DNA of 64,000 nucleotides from Agromyces mediolanus (GTDB lineage: Bacteria; Actinomycetota; Actinomycetes; Actinomycetales; Microbacteriaceae), in NCBI RefSeq assembly GCF_023715325.1, contig NZ_JAMBNX010000002.1:186001-250000 (forward strand), read 5' to 3'. Under the pieces are notes generated by a model, which saw only the letters and a list, made by a program, of their open reading frames with translations, had not been told where the DNA came from and did no database searches. The position numbers were made by a program, and so were the translations under genes. Position 1 is the stretch's first letter. Every line of letters starts with the position of its first letter. Shown here piece by piece: positions 8,845-19,300 of the stretch.

Positions 8845-10119
8845 TCAGCGCGCGCCCACCGCCAGCGCATCGCGCCAGCTCATGTCCCGCGCGGCTTTGA
8901 CCGCACAGACGACGAGCAGCATCCAGCCGCCTTCGAGCAGTGCGAAGCTCTCGGCGAAGCTGGTGACGGCGATCACGACGAGCATCATCGCCGGCCACGC
9001 GTAGACGACGCTGCGGCGGTTGGATGCGAGCAGCCACGCCCGCACCAGGGCGACGCCGACGAGGGCGACGAGCAGGAGCGCGCCGATGACGCCGACCTGG
9101 AAGTACGCGTCCATGTACGCGTTCAGCGCGGACTCGTGCGGGCGGCCGGTGGCCACCTCGATCCAGGTGTACGGGATCCGGTCCGGCCACGGCCCGACGA
9201 ACCCCCACCCCTGCATCGGGTTGGTGTTGAGGTAGCGCGACAGCTCCCGCCACACGTCGAGCCGCACGTCGAACTCGCCGCGCGCGTCGAGCGCCTCGAT
9301 GATCTGCACCCGGAACGCCCAGCCGAGGACGACCGCGACGACACCCGTGCTGATGAGGGCGAGCTGCCAGTTGCGGCGGGTCGCCGGCTGTGCCCGGCGC
9401 AGGCCGTAGAGCGCGAGTGTGGCGACGAGCGCCGCGCCGAGCGCGATCCAGGTGGTGGGGGACCCGGAGAGGACGAGGCATCCCGCCGCCAGCACGAAGG
9501 AGGCGATCGCCCGGCCGCGACGGACGCTCTTCGTGCGCCATTCGATGACGAACGTGAGCAGGGCGATGAGGGCGACGAAGCCGAGGAGGTTGCGGGAGCC
9601 GAAGAGGCCCTGGATGGGGCCGAGGGAGGCGAGGTCGCCCTTGATGCCGAGGAAGACGATCGGCAGGTCGAGGAGCAGGCCCGAGAGCACCTCGAGCACG
9701 AGCGACACCGTGAGGAGCACCCGCAGCACATCGCCGAACGCCCGGACGATCTGGATCGTGTCCCGCATGAGCGCGACGTACACGCCGAGCACCGTGAAGG
9801 CGACGAGGTAGGCGACGCCGGCGACGCTCCGCGCAGGGGTCGCGCTCCAGATCACGGAGGCGGCGCACCAGCCGACGAAGACGAGAATCGTGAGGGGCAG
9901 GATGCCGTACCACTCGACCGCGCGCCACCTCGCGACGAGTGAGACGCCGCAGAGGGCGATGAGCGCCGTCAGCGCCGCGAGCAGACCGGGCCAGCCGACG
10001 AGGCTGCGGATCGCGTGCGTCGAGAAGGCGAGGCCGACCGCGATCAGCGTGAGCGCCTGGGCGAAGCGGGCGGAGCCCGCGAATTCGCGCAGCGCCGCGA
10101 CGGCCGGGCGCTCGGTCAT
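8845..10119 (-). CDS. O-antigen ligase/polymerase-like membrane protein (copy 1)
   Basis: The product has 424 residues with about 11 membrane segments. A central motif (GLFGSRNLLGFVALIALL, about residues 170-190) and a larger extracytoplasmic loop after residue 280 match the Wzy_C/WaaL family. Such proteins join or polymerise lipid-linked glycans outside the membrane. The neighbour upstream is a clear paralogue with the same SRNLL and FAES motifs. In a Gram-positive, the likely acceptor is another wall polymer or peptidoglycan; which one is not known. Confidence 0.78.
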   Translation of the reverse strand: MTERPAVAALREFAGSARFAQALTLIAVGLAFSTHAIRSLVGWPGLLAALTALIALCGVSLVARWRAVEWYGILPLTILVFVGWCAASVIWSATPARSVAGVAYLVAFTVLGVYVALMRDTIQIVRAFGDVLRVLLTVSLVLEVLSGLLLDLPIVFLGIKGDLASLGPIQGLFGSRNLLGFVALIALLTFVIEWRTKSVRRGRAIASFVLAAGCLVLSGSPTTWIALGAALVATLALYGLRRAQPATRRNWQLALISTGVVAVVLGWAFRVQIIEALDARGEFDVRLDVWRELSRYLNTNPMQGWGFVGPWPDRIPYTWIEVATGRPHESALNAYMDAYFQVGVIGALLLVALVGVALVRAWLLASNRRSVVYAWPAMMLVVIAVTSFAESFALLEGGWMLLVVCAVKAARDMSWRDALAVGAR

Positions 10120-10135
10120 CGGTGGGCGCTCCCGA

Positions 10136-11497
10136 TCATGCGTCGGTCCGGGGCGGGAGTCGGTGCGCCGGGACGGGCGGCGCCTCGGCCGGCATCGGTT
10201 CGGGCTGCCACTGGCCGCGCTTGGTCGACCAGGCGATCACGACGAGGAGGGCGAGCCCGCCCTCGACGAGCAGCCGGCTCTCGGCGAAGCTCTGCCCGAT
10301 CAGCGCGACGAGCAGGAGCAGCGGGGCCAGGGAGGCCGCCGTGTGCGGCAGGCGGCGGCCGACGGCGTCCATCGGCGGGTCGACCGCGAGGAACCAGCTG
10401 CGCCAGAGGGCCCCGATCACGATCGAGACGAACGCGAGGAGGCCGAGCACGCCGAGCTGCATCCACACGTCGAGCCACGCGTCGTGCGCCTGCAGGTACG
10501 TGACGCCCTTCCGCACCGCGAGGTCTTCGAACTGCGGCACCCACGGCATCCAGTAGCCGATCCAGCCCCAGCCGAACCACGGTCGCTCGATCGCCATCCC
10601 GATGACCGCGTTCCAGATGTCGAGGCGGCCGGTGAGATCTTCGCCCTTGCCGAACAGGCGGAGCAGGAGGTCCCAGCCGACGACGAGCGCGGTCACGCCG
10701 GCGACGAGGGCGCCGAGCGCGGTGGCATAGACCCCGCGGCGGCGCTCGGGTCCGACCCGCCGCGCCCAGATCGCGAAGCCCAGGGCGGCGGCGACGAGGA
10801 CGCCCGCGAGGATGACGGTCGCCGAACGGGTGAGCGCGAGCGTGAGGAGGGCGATCACGAGCCAGGCGACGCCGGGGCCGCGACGCACGCTGCCTGCGGC
10901 GAGCATGGTGGCGAACAGGATGACGGCGAGCAGGGCGACCATCGCGAGGAGGTTGCGACTCGCCACGATGCCCTCGATCGGGCCGCCACCGAGTAGGAGC
11001 CCGCGCGACCAGTAGAACGCCATCGGCAGCTTCTCGCCGGTGACCTCGAAGTCGGGGAAGTTCGGCAGCAGCGGTGCCCGCATGAAGACGGCCACCCAGA
11101 GCTCGAAGAGGAGGGAGAGCGCGAGGACCCACTTCAGGGCGCCGCCGAGGGTGCGCGCGATGCGATTCCAGCTCAGTGCGGTCGCCAGCGCGACGCCGAC
11201 GAAGATCGTGACGAGCGCCAGTGCGACGCCGAGCGCCGAGGACGCCGGATAGGCGGACCAGGCGATCGACATCGTCGCGATGAGCGCGAACGCGAGCGTG
11301 GACTTCGGGACCCGCCGCCAGCTCCACGTCGGCCGTTCGGCCAGGAGCAGCCAGACGCCGCCCAGGACGACGAGGAGCGCGATCGCTCCGAAGCCCCACC
11401 ACCCGAGCAGATTCCGCCAGAACTGCCCGGCGAACAGCGTGAAGAACGCGAAGGTCGCGTACGCGCCCACGAACGTGTCGCGCCGGGCCGGAGTCAT
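10136..11497 (-). CDS. O-antigen ligase/polymerase-like membrane protein (copy 2)
   Basis: The product has about 453 residues from the ATG at 11497 (MTPARRDTFVGAY). The frame is open much further upstream, but that part runs antiparallel to the coding pattern of the cytidylyltransferase gene in another frame, so I exclude it. About 11 membrane segments, the motif GIVASRNLLAMVALL, a long external loop with WGWIGYW and a C-terminal GQSFAES segment match the Wzy_C/WaaL family and copy 1 downstream. The gap to copy 1 is 16 bases. The pair looks like an old tandem duplication with divergence. Confidence 0.75.
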   Translation of the reverse strand: MTPARRDTFVGAYATFAFFTLFAGQFWRNLLGWWGFGAIALLVVLGGVWLLLAERPTWSWRRVPKSTLAFALIATMSIAWSAYPASSALGVALALVTIFVGVALATALSWNRIARTLGGALKWVLALSLLFELWVAVFMRAPLLPNFPDFEVTGEKLPMAFYWSRGLLLGGGPIEGIVASRNLLAMVALLAVILFATMLAAGSVRRGPGVAWLVIALLTLALTRSATVILAGVLVAAALGFAIWARRVGPERRRGVYATALGALVAGVTALVVGWDLLLRLFGKGEDLTGRLDIWNAVIGMAIERPWFGWGWIGYWMPWVPQFEDLAVRKGVTYLQAHDAWLDVWMQLGVLGLLAFVSIVIGALWRSWFLAVDPPMDAVGRRLPHTAASLAPLLLLVALIGQSFAESRLLVEGGLALLVVIAWSTKRGQWQPEPMPAEAPPVPAHRLPPRTDA

Positions 11498-11520
11498 GCG
11501 GACAAGCGTAGCGCGGCGGC

Positions 11521-12984
11521 TCAACTCCCCACGGTGCGGCGCACGGGCGGGGCGGCCGGCTGCACCCGGACGTCGACTACCTGGCCGGTAAGACCGGAGT
11601 CGAGCACGGCCAGCGAGACCCGGGCCACCTCGTCGGGGTCCAGCAGCGTCCCCGCGGGCTCGTCGCCGAACGCCTGGACGCGCATGGGAGTGCGGGTGCG
11701 CTGCGGGTTGATGCAGTTGACCGAGACCCCGGCATCGGCCCACTCGTCGGCGAGGGCCTGGGTGAGATTCACGACGCCGGCCTTCGTCGCCGAGTACATG
11801 CTGTAGCCGGCGCGACCACGCGTGTAGGAGCTCGAGGTGAAGAGCAGCAGCTGGCCGCCCGACGCCTCCAGATACGGGTAGGCCTCTTGCGCGACCTTGG
11901 CCGGCCCGACGAGGTTCGTGTCGACGGTGCGTCGGAGCCGCTTCTTCGAGGTTCGCGTCAGGTCGGACATCGTGAGCACGCCCGCGGTGACCACGACAAA
12001 GTCGATCGGCCCCGACTCGGCCGCCTCGGCGAGGGCTCGTCGCACCGTCTTCCGCGAACCGATGTCGGTGCCGGTCGTGCTCCGGCTGAACGCGTGCACG
12101 GTGGCCCCGGCTTGGCGTGCCCGCTCCGCGATAGCGGCACCGATGCCGTAGCTGCCGCCGAACACGACGACCGAGCGGCCGTCGAGATCGGGCAGTTCGG
12201 TGTCGCTCGCCTGCGCGGCGAAGGAGGCGGACTGCAGCTGGAAGATCTTGTCGGCGATGTGCAGGTCGAGCGGTTCGGTGACCTTCATGTTCTCGGCGGT
12301 CCCCTCGACGACCTTGATGCGCACCTCGGGGAGATAGGTGAACACTACGCCGCAGTCGTCGGTCGCGGCGAAGGCCGGGTCGTCGGCCGCGAGCTCGTAG
12401 GCGCGGCGGATGACGGAGAGTCGGAAACCCTGCGGCGTCTGGCCCCTGCGGAGCCTCGCTCGCTTCGGGATCCCGGCGATCACCGAGTCGTCGTCGACCT
12501 CGATGATCGTGTCGGCGGAGGCGATGGCGGTGTCGACCGCCTCGTACTCGTCGAGGGCCCCGATGCAGTCGTCGATGATGCGGTCGTCGACGAACGGGCG
12601 GACCGCGTCGTGGAACAGCACCTTCCCGTCCGCCGGGAGCACTGCGAGGGCAGCCTTCGTGCTGTCGTTGCGCGTCTCGCCGCCGGGGATGATGTCGACG
12701 AGCTTCGTGAACCGTGCGTCGTCGCGCAGATGATCGAGCTCGTGGATGGCGCCGGCGTTCATGACGACGAGGATCTCGTCGATCGCCGGGTTCGCGTCGA
12801 GGCGCTCGAGCGTGTGCTCCACGATGGCTTTTCCAGCGATGCGGATGAGCTGCTTCGGCATGCCGAGGCCGACACGGGTGCCGACCCCTCCGGCCAGTAC
12901 GACAGCGGTCGTCTTCAGCGGGAACCACTCCTTCGGATGAGTCTCACGCAGTGAATCTCTGAACCGCGCGTGAACCGGCGACAC
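11521..12984 (-). CDS. Bifunctional cytidylyltransferase / SDR reductase, CDP-ribitol type (Bcs1-like)
   Basis: The product has up to 487 residues. The N-terminal half is an IspD/TarI-like cytidylyltransferase, with VVLAGGVGTR, a lysine in MPKQL and HDAVRPFVDD. The C-terminal half is a short-chain reductase with a glycine-rich FGGSYGIGAA loop and YSMYSATK (catalytic Tyr and Lys). This fusion matches Bcs1-type enzymes, which reduce ribulose 5-phosphate and make CDP-ribitol. It would feed the TagF-type transferases on either side. The start is doubtful: the only normal in-frame codon is GTG at 12984, but AAGGAG stands 9 bases before an in-frame CTG at 12918, much closer to the conserved beginning. 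Confidence 0.82.
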   Translation of the reverse strand: MSPVHARFRDSLRETHPKEWFPLKTTAVVLAGGVGTRVGLGMPKQLIRIAGKAIVEHTLERLDANPAIDEILVVMNAGAIHELDHLRDDARFTKLVDIIPGGETRNDSTKAALAVLPADGKVLFHDAVRPFVDDRIIDDCIGALDEYEAVDTAIASADTIIEVDDDSVIAGIPKRARLRRGQTPQGFRLSVIRRAYELAADDPAFAATDDCGVVFTYLPEVRIKVVEGTAENMKVTEPLDLHIADKIFQLQSASFAAQASDTELPDLDGRSVVVFGGSYGIGAAIAERARQAGATVHAFSRSTTGTDIGSRKTVRRALAEAAESGPIDFVVVTAGVLTMSDLTRTSKKRLRRTVDTNLVGPAKVAQEAYPYLEASGGQLLLFTSSSYTRGRAGYSMYSATKAGVVNLTQALADEWADAGVSVNCINPQRTRTPMRVQAFGDEPAGTLLDPDEVARVSLAVLDSGLTGQVVDVRVQPAAPPVRRTVGS

Positions 12985-13117
12985 CTGCGTGGTGCGAGCT
13001 CACTCGATGGTAGCGGGCGCCGTTCATGGAGTCGAATCTCCGCTTGCTCGTTGGGATACTAGACTCGCTCCGATCGCATCGCGGTCGAGGCGGTGGGGCC
13101 CACTGCTGATCCATCTG

Positions 13118-16100
13118 ATGCGACGAGTGGTCGCGGGTGACGAGGAGGCGCGGGAACGCGTGGCAGAATCAGCACGGAACAGGCGAATCTGGCTGTTCAA
13201 CGCAGCGGAGTACGCAGGCAACCCGAAGTGGCTGCTGGCCTATGTCGCGCTGCATCGGCCTGATATCGACGCCTACTGGATCTCCGATTCGTCGAGTGTG
13301 GTCAAGCAGGTGCGCCGTGCGGGCTACCAGGCGCTGCTGTTCACCGGGAGCGAGAGCCTCCGCATTCAGCGGTCCGCCGGTGTCTTCGTGGTGAATCAGG
13401 TGAAGGAGCGCATTCCCGAGGCGCTCCGCGGCGTGGTCCTCCTGAATCTCTGGCACGGGGTCGGGGTGAAGCGCGTCGAGCGCGCGATGACCACGGGCGT
13501 GCTGATGCCGCGGATCGTCGGCAAGTACGTTCGCAACAACAAGGCCTACCGGGACACTCAGCTCTTCCTCGTCAGTTCGGAACTGATGGAGCAGCACTTC
13601 CGAGATCAGATCGGGTTCGACGAGGCGCAGATCATTCGAGCCGGGTACCCGCAGAACACGTATCGCCGGCTCCACGGAGGACTCGCCACCTTCGACCACG
13701 GCATCCGGCGGGCGAAGGGCCTCGGCGAGCAGACCCGGATCGTGCTCTACGCTCCGACGCATCGGGTCGGCGGCAATGCCGGGTTCATCACTCGGGCGCT
13801 TCCCGACCTGGACCGAGTGATCGAGGTCCTCGAACGCAGCGACCAGCTGCTGATCCTCAAGATGCACCCGCATCTCGTGAACGATGCAGCCTATGTCGAG
13901 CTGAAGCGCAGATACGCGTCCCATCCTCGGCTTCTGTTCTGGGACAACGCGCTCGACGTCTACGAGGTATTCGATCAGGTGGACACGGCGATCGTCGACT
14001 ACTCCTCCATCCACTACGACCTGGTCGCCGCCGGGGTGCGCTCGTACATCAGGTACGCCTACGATCTCGGTGAGCCGGGCACGCTCGAGCCGGGCTTCGA
14101 CTACCTGGAGCTCTCCAGGGGGACGCTCGCCAGGAGCTTCGAGGAACTCCTCGTGGCGCTCGAGGGCGACAACACCGTGCCCGAGACCGACCTCGATGCG
14201 CTTCGCGCGCAGTTCTGGTCGTACGACGACGACGCCTCGCTCGACCGCATCGTCGAGCACGCGCTGGCCTTCCAGGTCCGGGACATCCCGCTGCCGACGC
14301 TCCACAGCTTCGACATCTTCGACACGGTGCTGCATCGCCGCGGCGTCACCCCCGCTTCGATCTTTCATGCGGTGCGCCGCGAGATCGTTCGAGCTGGCGA
14401 CGACTTCCCCCAGTTCCTCGCGCAGCGCTTCGTCGAAGTGCGCCAGCAGAGCGAAGCCGCGGTTCGCGAAGGGCGCCGCAAGGATCCGCTGCGCGCCGCT
14501 ACCGCGGAGTTCGAGATCAGCCTCGAGGGCATCTACGAGCGCATCGGCCGAGTGTTCGATCTGGAGCATCGTCAGATCGAGCGCCTGATGGCCTGGGAGA
14601 TCGAGTACGAGGTCCGTGACGTCGTCCCCGACGCCGTCGTCGTCGAACAGGTTCGCGGGCTCGTCGACGCCGGGGAGCGGGTCGTGCTCATCAGCGACAT
14701 GTATCTCCCGCGCCCGGTCATCCGACGGATGCTCGAGCGCGCGGATCCGGTGCTCGCGGCGCTGCCGCTCTACCTCTCGAGCGAGTACGGCGTGCAGAAA
14801 TCGACGAAGCACCTGTACGTGAAGGCCTTCGTCGATCTCGGCTACGACTTCGAACGGTGGATCCACACCGGTGACAACGCGCACGCCGATATCCGGATGG
14901 CTGCGCAGCTCGGCATCACGACCGTCCAGATCCCGGCCACGACGCTCGATGCGTACGAGCGGTCGCTCATCCAGACCGTCGGATCCTACGACGGCCACCT
15001 CCTCGCCGGGATGCTGCGCGGACAGCGACTGACCCAGCCCACGCGCGCGGAGCTCTTCGCGTACCGCACCGGCGCGCTCTACCTCGTTCCCTACGTGCTG
15101 TGGGCGGTGCAGGACGCCGTGGCCCGTGGGTACGAGACCCTGTACTTCATCTCCCGCGACGGCCATCTCCTGCACCGCATCGCCGATCAGTGCATCGAGA
15201 CGCTCGGGCTCCCGTTGAAGACGCGCTACATCTACGGCTCGCGTCGCGCCTGGCGGCTCGCCTCCCAGCTCGACGGCATCGACGACGACACGTTCGCGCC
15301 GCACGGCAGCTTCGGCGGGATCCGCACCTTCGCGGGCCTCGTCGAAGCCTCCAGACTGCAAGAAGACGAGCTGCTCCGGCTCTTCCCCGAGTTCGAGCGC
15401 CACCGGCGGGTGGGACGGTTCGACGCCGGGACGGCGGCGTCGATCGTGGAGACGATGCGCGCGTCGAGCAGGTACCGGGCGCGGTTGCAGGCGCTGGCCG
15501 AGGAGGACCGTGTCCTCACGACGGCCTACCTGGCGCAGGAGATCGACTTCACGGAGTCGTTCGCGTTCGTCGAGTACTGGGGGCGCGGCTACACGCAGGA
15601 CTGCCTGGTGCGCCTCTTCGGATCGATGGGAGTCGACACCGGCGCTCCCTTCTACTATGCGCGGAGCATCTACCCCTCGGCGACGTCCGCCGAGCGCCAC
15701 AATTACACCTCCGCCTCGTACTCGCTCCTGCTCATCGAGGCGCTCTTCGCCAACCTGCCGCACGGAACGACGGAGGGGTACGAGCGGGTGGACGGGCGCA
15801 TCGTGGCCCGGACGACGCCCCGCGCGTACAACGCGACCCTGCTCGACGCGATGGAACGGATGCTGCCGAAGTTCGCGTGCGACCTCCTCGCCCTGCCGGC
15901 GCTCGACCGCGCGCAGCTCGCCCGCGACGGATTCCGCTTCGGGTTCGAGCACTACCGGACGCAGCCCGGGTTCGTCGACTACGTGGACCTCATCGCCCCG
16001 TTGCGCGATTCCGTCGAACTCGGAGGCACCGAGCGGGAGTTCGCGCCGGTGCTGACGCTCCGGGATCTCGTGGCCTTCCTCCGGGGGCGGCCGATGGGCG

Positions 16101-16309
16101 AGATCACGAGGTCGTTCCCCATCAGCATGAAGCGCTCCACCGGGCTCGCGCCGAGGCTGTTCCGGCTGCAGCGCGAGGTGGGGTTCCGTCGGGTGGCCAA
16201 ACGTTTCGGGCGTCGCCTCGCCGGGCTGATGCCACGGCGTCCGGCGCAGCCGTCGTCGGCGCAGCATGCGGCGAACCCGCCCACCCCGAGCGGTGACGCC
16301 ACCGGGTGA
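13118..16309 (+). CDS. TagF-type polyol-phosphate transferase fused to a HAD domain
   Basis: The product has about 1063 residues. Residues about 20-370 match CDP-glycerol/ribitol phosphotransferases: LWHGVGVK (catalytic His, about 112), YAPTHR (about 210), KMHPH and DYSSIHYD. Residues about 395-620 look HAD-like, with FDIFDTVLHRRG (nucleophile Asp), LISDMYLP and HTGDNAHAD. The last 400 residues contain YFISRDGHLL, seen in HAD-associated capsule proteins. The fusion should add phospho-polyol units and perhaps hydrolyse a phosphate. The start is uncertain: in-frame GTG 12989, ATG 13007 and GTG 13160 (GAGGAG 12 bases before) are alternatives. A TAGACT hexamer at 13060 argues for a start after it. 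Confidence 0.75.
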   Translation: MRRVVAGDEEARERVAESARNRRIWLFNAAEYAGNPKWLLAYVALHRPDIDAYWISDSSSVVKQVRRAGYQALLFTGSESLRIQRSAGVFVVNQVKERIPEALRGVVLLNLWHGVGVKRVERAMTTGVLMPRIVGKYVRNNKAYRDTQLFLVSSELMEQHFRDQIGFDEAQIIRAGYPQNTYRRLHGGLATFDHGIRRAKGLGEQTRIVLYAPTHRVGGNAGFITRALPDLDRVIEVLERSDQLLILKMHPHLVNDAAYVELKRRYASHPRLLFWDNALDVYEVFDQVDTAIVDYSSIHYDLVAAGVRSYIRYAYDLGEPGTLEPGFDYLELSRGTLARSFEELLVALEGDNTVPETDLDALRAQFWSYDDDASLDRIVEHALAFQVRDIPLPTLHSFDIFDTVLHRRGVTPASIFHAVRREIVRAGDDFPQFLAQRFVEVRQQSEAAVREGRRKDPLRAATAEFEISLEGIYERIGRVFDLEHRQIERLMAWEIEYEVRDVVPDAVVVEQVRGLVDAGERVVLISDMYLPRPVIRRMLERADPVLAALPLYLSSEYGVQKSTKHLYVKAFVDLGYDFERWIHTGDNAHADIRMAAQLGITTVQIPATTLDAYERSLIQTVGSYDGHLLAGMLRGQRLTQPTRAELFAYRTGALYLVPYVLWAVQDAVARGYETLYFISRDGHLLHRIADQCIETLGLPLKTRYIYGSRRAWRLASQLDGIDDDTFAPHGSFGGIRTFAGLVEASRLQEDELLRLFPEFERHRRVGRFDAGTAASIVETMRASSRYRARLQALAEEDRVLTTAYLAQEIDFTESFAFVEYWGRGYTQDCLVRLFGSMGVDTGAPFYYARSIYPSATSAERHNYTSASYSLLLIEALFANLPHGTTEGYERVDGRIVARTTPRAYNATLLDAMERMLPKFACDLLALPALDRAQLARDGFRFGFEHYRTQPGFVDYVDLIAPLRDSVELGGTEREFAPVLTLRDLVAFLRGRPMGEITRSFPISMKRSTGLAPRLFRLQREVGFRRVAKRFGRRLAGLMPRRPAQPSSAQHAANPPTPSGDATG

Positions 16310-16320
16310 AACGATCGAGG

Positions 16321-16348
16321 CGCGCGGGGACTCAGGCGTCCCCGCGCG
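16321..16348. terminator. Bidirectional terminator hairpin
   Basis: CGCGCGGGGAC (16321-16331) pairs perfectly with GTCCCCGCGCG (16338-16348) around a six-base loop. The stop codon of the minus-strand transferase lies in the loop. It separates two convergent TagF-type genes. Confidence 0.8.
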
Positions 16349-19300
16349 GGACGAACACCGCGTCGACGAGACGGCCCGCCGCGGCGCCGTCCTCGAGCTC
16401 CAGGTACTGGGCGCGGAAACGACGCACCGCGTCGGCGTACTCTTCCCGCACCGCGTCCAGGTTCGCGAGACCGGCGGCCACCTCGTCGAAGGTGCGCACC
16501 CACGGGCCCGGGGCCGTCGGCCCGTACGGCACCATCGGTGCACGGCCCTCGAAGTACTCCTCCAGATCCGGCACGTGGAACAGCATCGGCTTGCCGGTGA
16601 GCGCGTAGTCGAAGCGCAGCGAGGAGTAGTCGAGGATGGCGGCGTCCGAAGCGAGCATGAGATCGGTGATGGACGGGTGATCCGTGACATCGATGACGTT
16701 CTGCCCGGCGACGGAGTAGCCGACTCTCGAGTTCATCACGTGACCTCGGACGAGGATCACCTGGGTGTCCCGGAACCTGTCGGCGAGGCGAGCGAGATCG
16801 AGGGACGCGATCGGGCGGGCGCGGAACTCGTCGAGTGAGAGGTAGTCGCGATAGGTGGGCGCGTACAGCACCGCTTTCCGATCCTCGGGGATGCCGAGCT
16901 CGGCGCGTGTGCGCTGCCGGATCTGCTCCGCCTCGGCTCGCAACAGGATGTCGTTGCGCGGATAGCCGATCTCGAGCATCTGCCCACGCCACGCCTCGCG
17001 GGGCAGGAACTCCTCCAGGAGCGGGGTCGCATACGCCGCGGGGGAGACGAAGTAGTCCCACTCGGCGGCCCGCGCCTCGAACGATGCGATGCGCGCGGGC
17101 GGAAGGCCGCTCGCCTCCCAGTGGCGCCGGCCTGCAAGCTTGAACGGGTAGCCGTGCATGGTCTGGATCACGACCTGCTCGCGCCCCCGGACGAACCAAT
17201 CCGGCTGGTGCACGTTGACGACGAGGTACTTCGACCCGTTGATCGCCCGGTAGAACTCCTCCGAGTGCTCCAGCACCCGGGTGCCGCCCTCGGGAACCGG
17301 GACCCGATGGTCGATCGTCGACCAGATGAGTTCCAGGGGGCTTCCGCGGCGGCGGAGTTCGTGGTGGATCGCTTCCGCGGAGTCGCCGGTGACCTCGCCG
17401 TAGAGGCAGCGGAAGAAGACCGCGGGGCGAGCGGGCCGGTCACTGGCGGTGAGGGCGCTCGACTCGCGCATCCGTCGCTGCCAGTACCGGCTGCGCTCCT
17501 GCTGGTCGAGCGGCGGCGCGATCTCGAGGCGCACGCGCCCGTCGGCGTTCTGCTGCACCCAGAGGCGGACGTCCGAGCGGGCGAACTCGAGCGGCAGTCG
17601 TGCACCGAGGGCGCCGGAGTCGATGGGTGCGAAGCCGGTACCGGCCCACTCGATGCGCAGGCGGTAGATGCCACTCGGGGCGATCCGCGGCTCTCCGCCC
17701 CACATGGGGAAGTGGAGGGGGAACCGGGCGAGGTACTCGCCGTCGACCCTCTGGAGGGGTTCGCTCCTGATCTCGTGCTTCGCTGAACGGAACACCGCCG
17801 TCACGCCGGACTCCGGGATGCCGATCGCGGTGAACCGCGCGATGAGGACGTCGTCCACGAGCTCGATCGACTGCAGGTCCGCACTGCGGGAGCGTTCGAC
17901 GAGGAGGGCAGCGTGCCCCGGGTAGTAGATCCGCGCGGGGTCCGCGGGCTCGATGCGGGGTTGCAGCAGGGCGCCGCTCGGACGGCGTTCGACGCTGAAC
18001 GGGCCGGCGCCGGGCGTGCCGCGGAGGGGGATCGCGGAGTCGGCGATGACGGCGATCCACCGGCCGTCCGCCAGGCGGGCTTCGAGCCGCCAGACCTGCT
18101 CCGCCCGCGCCTGCTTCGTCCGGGTGTTCGGCTGGGGCAGTTCCAGTTCGGTGTCGAACTCCCGGGCGCCGGGCTGGATCCTCGCGATGGCCGAGGGGAT
18201 GGCGAACCGGTCATCGGCCCGCACCAGTGCGATCGCGGTGACCTCTTCGGCGGCGCGACCATCGACCAGCAGCCGCTCGGCATCGAACCGTGCACGCTTC
18301 AGCGTGACGGCCGGGCGGCTCACGCGCAGGACGAGGCATCCGAGGTGGTCCGAGACGGCGTCGACGACGACGCCGGTGCCGAGCGCCCGCGCCGGGGCGT
18401 CTCCGCTCGGCCGCCCGTCGTTCAGCTTCCCGACGCGGGCGATCCCGCCGGAGGTGAGCTTCAACTCGGTGTACCAATCACCGGGCTCCAGCTCCGCCGT
18501 CGCTGGATCGAGCAGGAGCCGGAAGTGCGCTTTCGTGCCGTCGGTGTTCGGAGTCGCGAAGGATGCCGTCCGCAACTCGTCGGCGGTCCACTCGATGTCG
18601 ACCGCGATGCGGGTGGAGCCCTGCACGAGCTCTGCGGCGATGTCGACGTCGTGCGCGGCCGGATCGAGGCCGGTGATCGCGGCGTGCCCGCTCACCTCGA
18701 GCCGCCCGTCCTCCCGCCAGCGGACCCGTTGCGTCCGGCTGCGCAGGCGCGACTGGAACTCGCTGAGCCGGAACGCCTCCGGAGCGACCCCGGCCAGGTG
18801 CGCGGTGAGGCGGCCGAAGTCCGCCTCGATGGTCGCGCCGACGACTCGGGACTCGAGCTGATCTGCCTGCCAGCCTCCGCCGAGGAGGAACGCAGTGAGA
18901 TCGTCGCGCCGGTCGGCCACGATGAGCGAGAACGCGACCTTGTTGCGCGCCGGGACGTTCGCCCAGATCCGGGGGTCGCCGCGCACCTCCTCGACGAGCC
19001 TGCGCAGTGCCGCGACGAACTCGCCCCATTGCTCCGCGCTGGCGTCGGGGAGCATCGGGATCATGTGCGAGTAATCGTTCGAGAGGAGCTGCTCGAGCCT
19101 GGTGGCGCGCGCCTCCGCCAGCCCGGCCGCGTCGAGGAAGGCGAGCGAGTCGAGGGCGACGCGGAGGTGGTCCCGGGTGTTCCGGACGTCCAGCACGGCC
19201 TGCGAGATCGAGGAGCCGTCGTCGCGGACGCGCCAGTTGATCGCCGGGTGCGTGAGCACGTCGAAACGATCGGCGAGCGCGTACGCGCGGGTGGAGACGG

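Noticed and set aside
13169..16690. A 1173-codon open frame on the minus strand opposite the TagF-HAD gene
   Set aside because: Its composition is Arg/Glu/Val/Leu-rich with no domain motifs, and the plus strand carries clear catalytic motifs; long antisense frames arise freely at this GC content.
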